NCBI GenBank assembly: GCA_945902755.1
Contig: CAMDNC010000016.1
Coordinates: 1 to 32,518 of the forward strand
Direction: 5' to 3'
From: Flavipsychrobacter stenotrophus
Lineage (GTDB): Bacteria > Bacteroidota > Bacteroidia > Chitinophagales > Chitinophagaceae
DNA length: 32,518 nt
In this document: positions 31,492 to 32,518 of the stretch, in pieces
Layout: each line of letters opens with the position of its first letter
Position numbering within the stretch: the stretch's first letter is position 1
The notes under the pieces: model-generated
What the model saw: the letters and a program-made list of their open reading frames with translations, nothing else
The model's database searches: none
What the model was told of the DNA's origin: nothing
Program-made: the position numbers and the translations under genes

Positions 31492-32518
31492 TGCCTGTGT
31501 TAGATACTTCATTCCGGCTGCTAATGCGCTATTGTGTAGCCACATTAGTTTTTCTCGCATTGCACCACCAGGCAAAAGCTCAGCAACCGCAAGCCGATAC
31601 TGCCAACAAAATACGAGTAGTCATTGCTAACTCTGGTGTGTTTGAGTATTTCAAAACAGATAGTGGATCTTACAACAAGTTTGTGACAGATGTGGTGCTG
31701 TATCAGGGCACAGATACACTGTATTGCGATAGCCTTTACCAATTTATAGAAAGTAAAAAGCTAGAGGCTTTTGGTGCTGTTCGGGTGGCACAAATGGGTG
31801 GTACAGAGGCTACCTGTAGCTATCTACGCTACACATCCGACAAGAGAGTAGCCTACATGACTGGCGATGTAACGCTCACCGATGGGAAAAATAGACTATG
31901 GTGCGAGGAGCTAACCTACGACCTGGCTTCTAAAACCGGTAATTACAACCGTCATGGCACCTTACAGAGCGACAGCACAACTGTAACCAGCACATCGGGC
32001 GTGTATAATGTGAATACACACGAGTCTAGATTTATAGGCAATGTAGTAGTAACAGATCCTCAGTACAAAATAACATCGAAGGAGCTGGGTTACAACACCG
32101 AGACCAAAATGCAGACCTTCTACGACTACTCAGTAGTGACCAGCGATAGCGGTAGGTCAGTACTGTCTACCTGGAAGGGGACCTACGATACCAAAAACGT
32201 GATAGCTAGGTTTACCGGGCATTCTTCCATCTGGAATGACGGACAGTACATAGAGGCCGACTCTATGCACTACGACAAAACAAGTGGATATGGGTTTGCT
32301 ATAGGTAATGTAATATCTGTAGATACTGCCCAGCATGCTACCATCTATTGTGGTCGTGCCGACTACTTTAGAAAAAAGAGAGTACTATGGGCTATACTAA
32401 AGCCTGTAGTGGAGCTGGCTACTGGCAAGGATACCTTTTATATGCGAGCCGATACCTTCTACTCAGCACCCATGATACGGGTGCCGGGCACAGCCTTTGT
32501 GATGCCGGTAGATACTGC
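31491..32518 (+). CDS. OstA/LptA-like organic solvent tolerance protein, N-terminal part (cut by right edge)
   Basis: Open from an ATG at 31491 to the right edge, 342 codons, without a stop. A hydrophobic N-terminal segment (CVATLVFLALHHQAKAQ) is a signal peptide. The mature part repeats the beta-strand pattern of OstA/LptA: VVLYQGTDTLYCDSLYQF, EAFGAVRVAQMGG, LRYTSDKRVAYMTGDVTLTD, LTYDLASKTGNY, and FIGNVVVTDPQYKITSKELGYN. These strands form the LPS-carrying jelly roll seen in LptA and the N-terminal part of LptD. Bacteroidota encode such OstA-like proteins of about 500 residues or more. The start overlaps the MCE gene stop as TAATG, so both are probably co-translated. Confidence 0.88.
   Translation, partial: MPVLDTSFRLLMRYCVATLVFLALHHQAKAQQPQADTANKIRVVIANSGVFEYFKTDSGSYNKFVTDVVLYQGTDTLYCDSLYQFIESKKLEAFGAVRVAQMGGTEATCSYLRYTSDKRVAYMTGDVTLTDGKNRLWCEELTYDLASKTGNYNRHGTLQSDSTTVTSTSGVYNVNTHESRFIGNVVVTDPQYKITSKELGYNTETKMQTFYDYSVVTSDSGRSVLSTWKGTYDTKNVIARFTGHSSIWNDGQYIEADSMHYDKTSGYGFAIGNVISVDTAQHATIYCGRADYFRKKRVLWAILKPVVELATGKDTFYMRADTFYSAPMIRVPGTAFVMPVDT

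Noticed and set aside
1-32518. CRISPR array, insertion sequence, prophage or defence island
   Set aside because: No regular spaced direct repeats, transposase, integrase, terminal inverted repeats or known defence genes are seen; the only repeats are within the SBBP gene.

Overview
The window looks like ordinary chromosome from a member of the Bacteroidota, most likely the Chitinophagia. This rests on several independent signs. At least eleven genes are preceded by the Bacteroidota -7 box TAnnTTTG, usually with a very short 5' leader, and Shine-Dalgarno sites are almost absent. Two secreted proteins carry type IX secretion C-terminal sorting domains. Lipoprotein signal peptides are frequent. 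The CcmC/CcmD pair, the UvrA variant and the OstA-like protein also resemble Bacteroidota versions. Base composition is moderately AT-rich and even. I see no insertion sequence, integrase, phage gene, CRISPR array or replication origin.

Left part (1-7182): an unrecognised cytoplasmic protein cut by the left edge; an exported protein of the family often called 'asparagine synthetase B' in Bacteroidota, although it lacks the domains of that enzyme; an operon of ccmC, ccmD and a glutamate-type dehydrogenase; a T9SS-secreted protein of unknown function; and a GNAT acetyltransferase. Middle part (7328-18573): a 1249-residue secreted protein with seven SBBP repeats, Ig-like modules and a T9SS tail; two unknown lipoproteins flanking uvrA; a small four-cysteine lipoprotein; a MauE-thioredoxin fusion; a family 2 glycosyltransferase; and a 72-residue membrane protein.

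Right part (18667-32518): an orphan sensor histidine kinase, fabH, and a complete tRNA-Cys transcription unit (promoter, tRNA, terminator). Next come a flavodoxin-fold quinone reductase-like gene with a probable TTG start and a 324-base gap holding a chain of mini-ORFs. A four-gene tripartite exporter follows (ATPase, lipoprotein adaptor, FtsX-type permease, TolC), resembling DevBCA. Then a YdeI-family gene, and a leftward operon of a diheme lipoprotein, a Rieske lipoprotein and an outer-membrane porin. The window ends with a minimal TonB-domain protein and an overlapping pair of MCE/MlaD-like and OstA-like genes, the latter cut by the right edge.

The main theme is the cell envelope: export, lipoproteins, periplasmic redox and outer-membrane transport. 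I do not see a clearly novel defence or mobile system. The least explained items are the diheme-Rieske-porin operon, the mini-ORF leader before the exporter, the dyad in the uvrA leader and the unidentified protein at the left edge.
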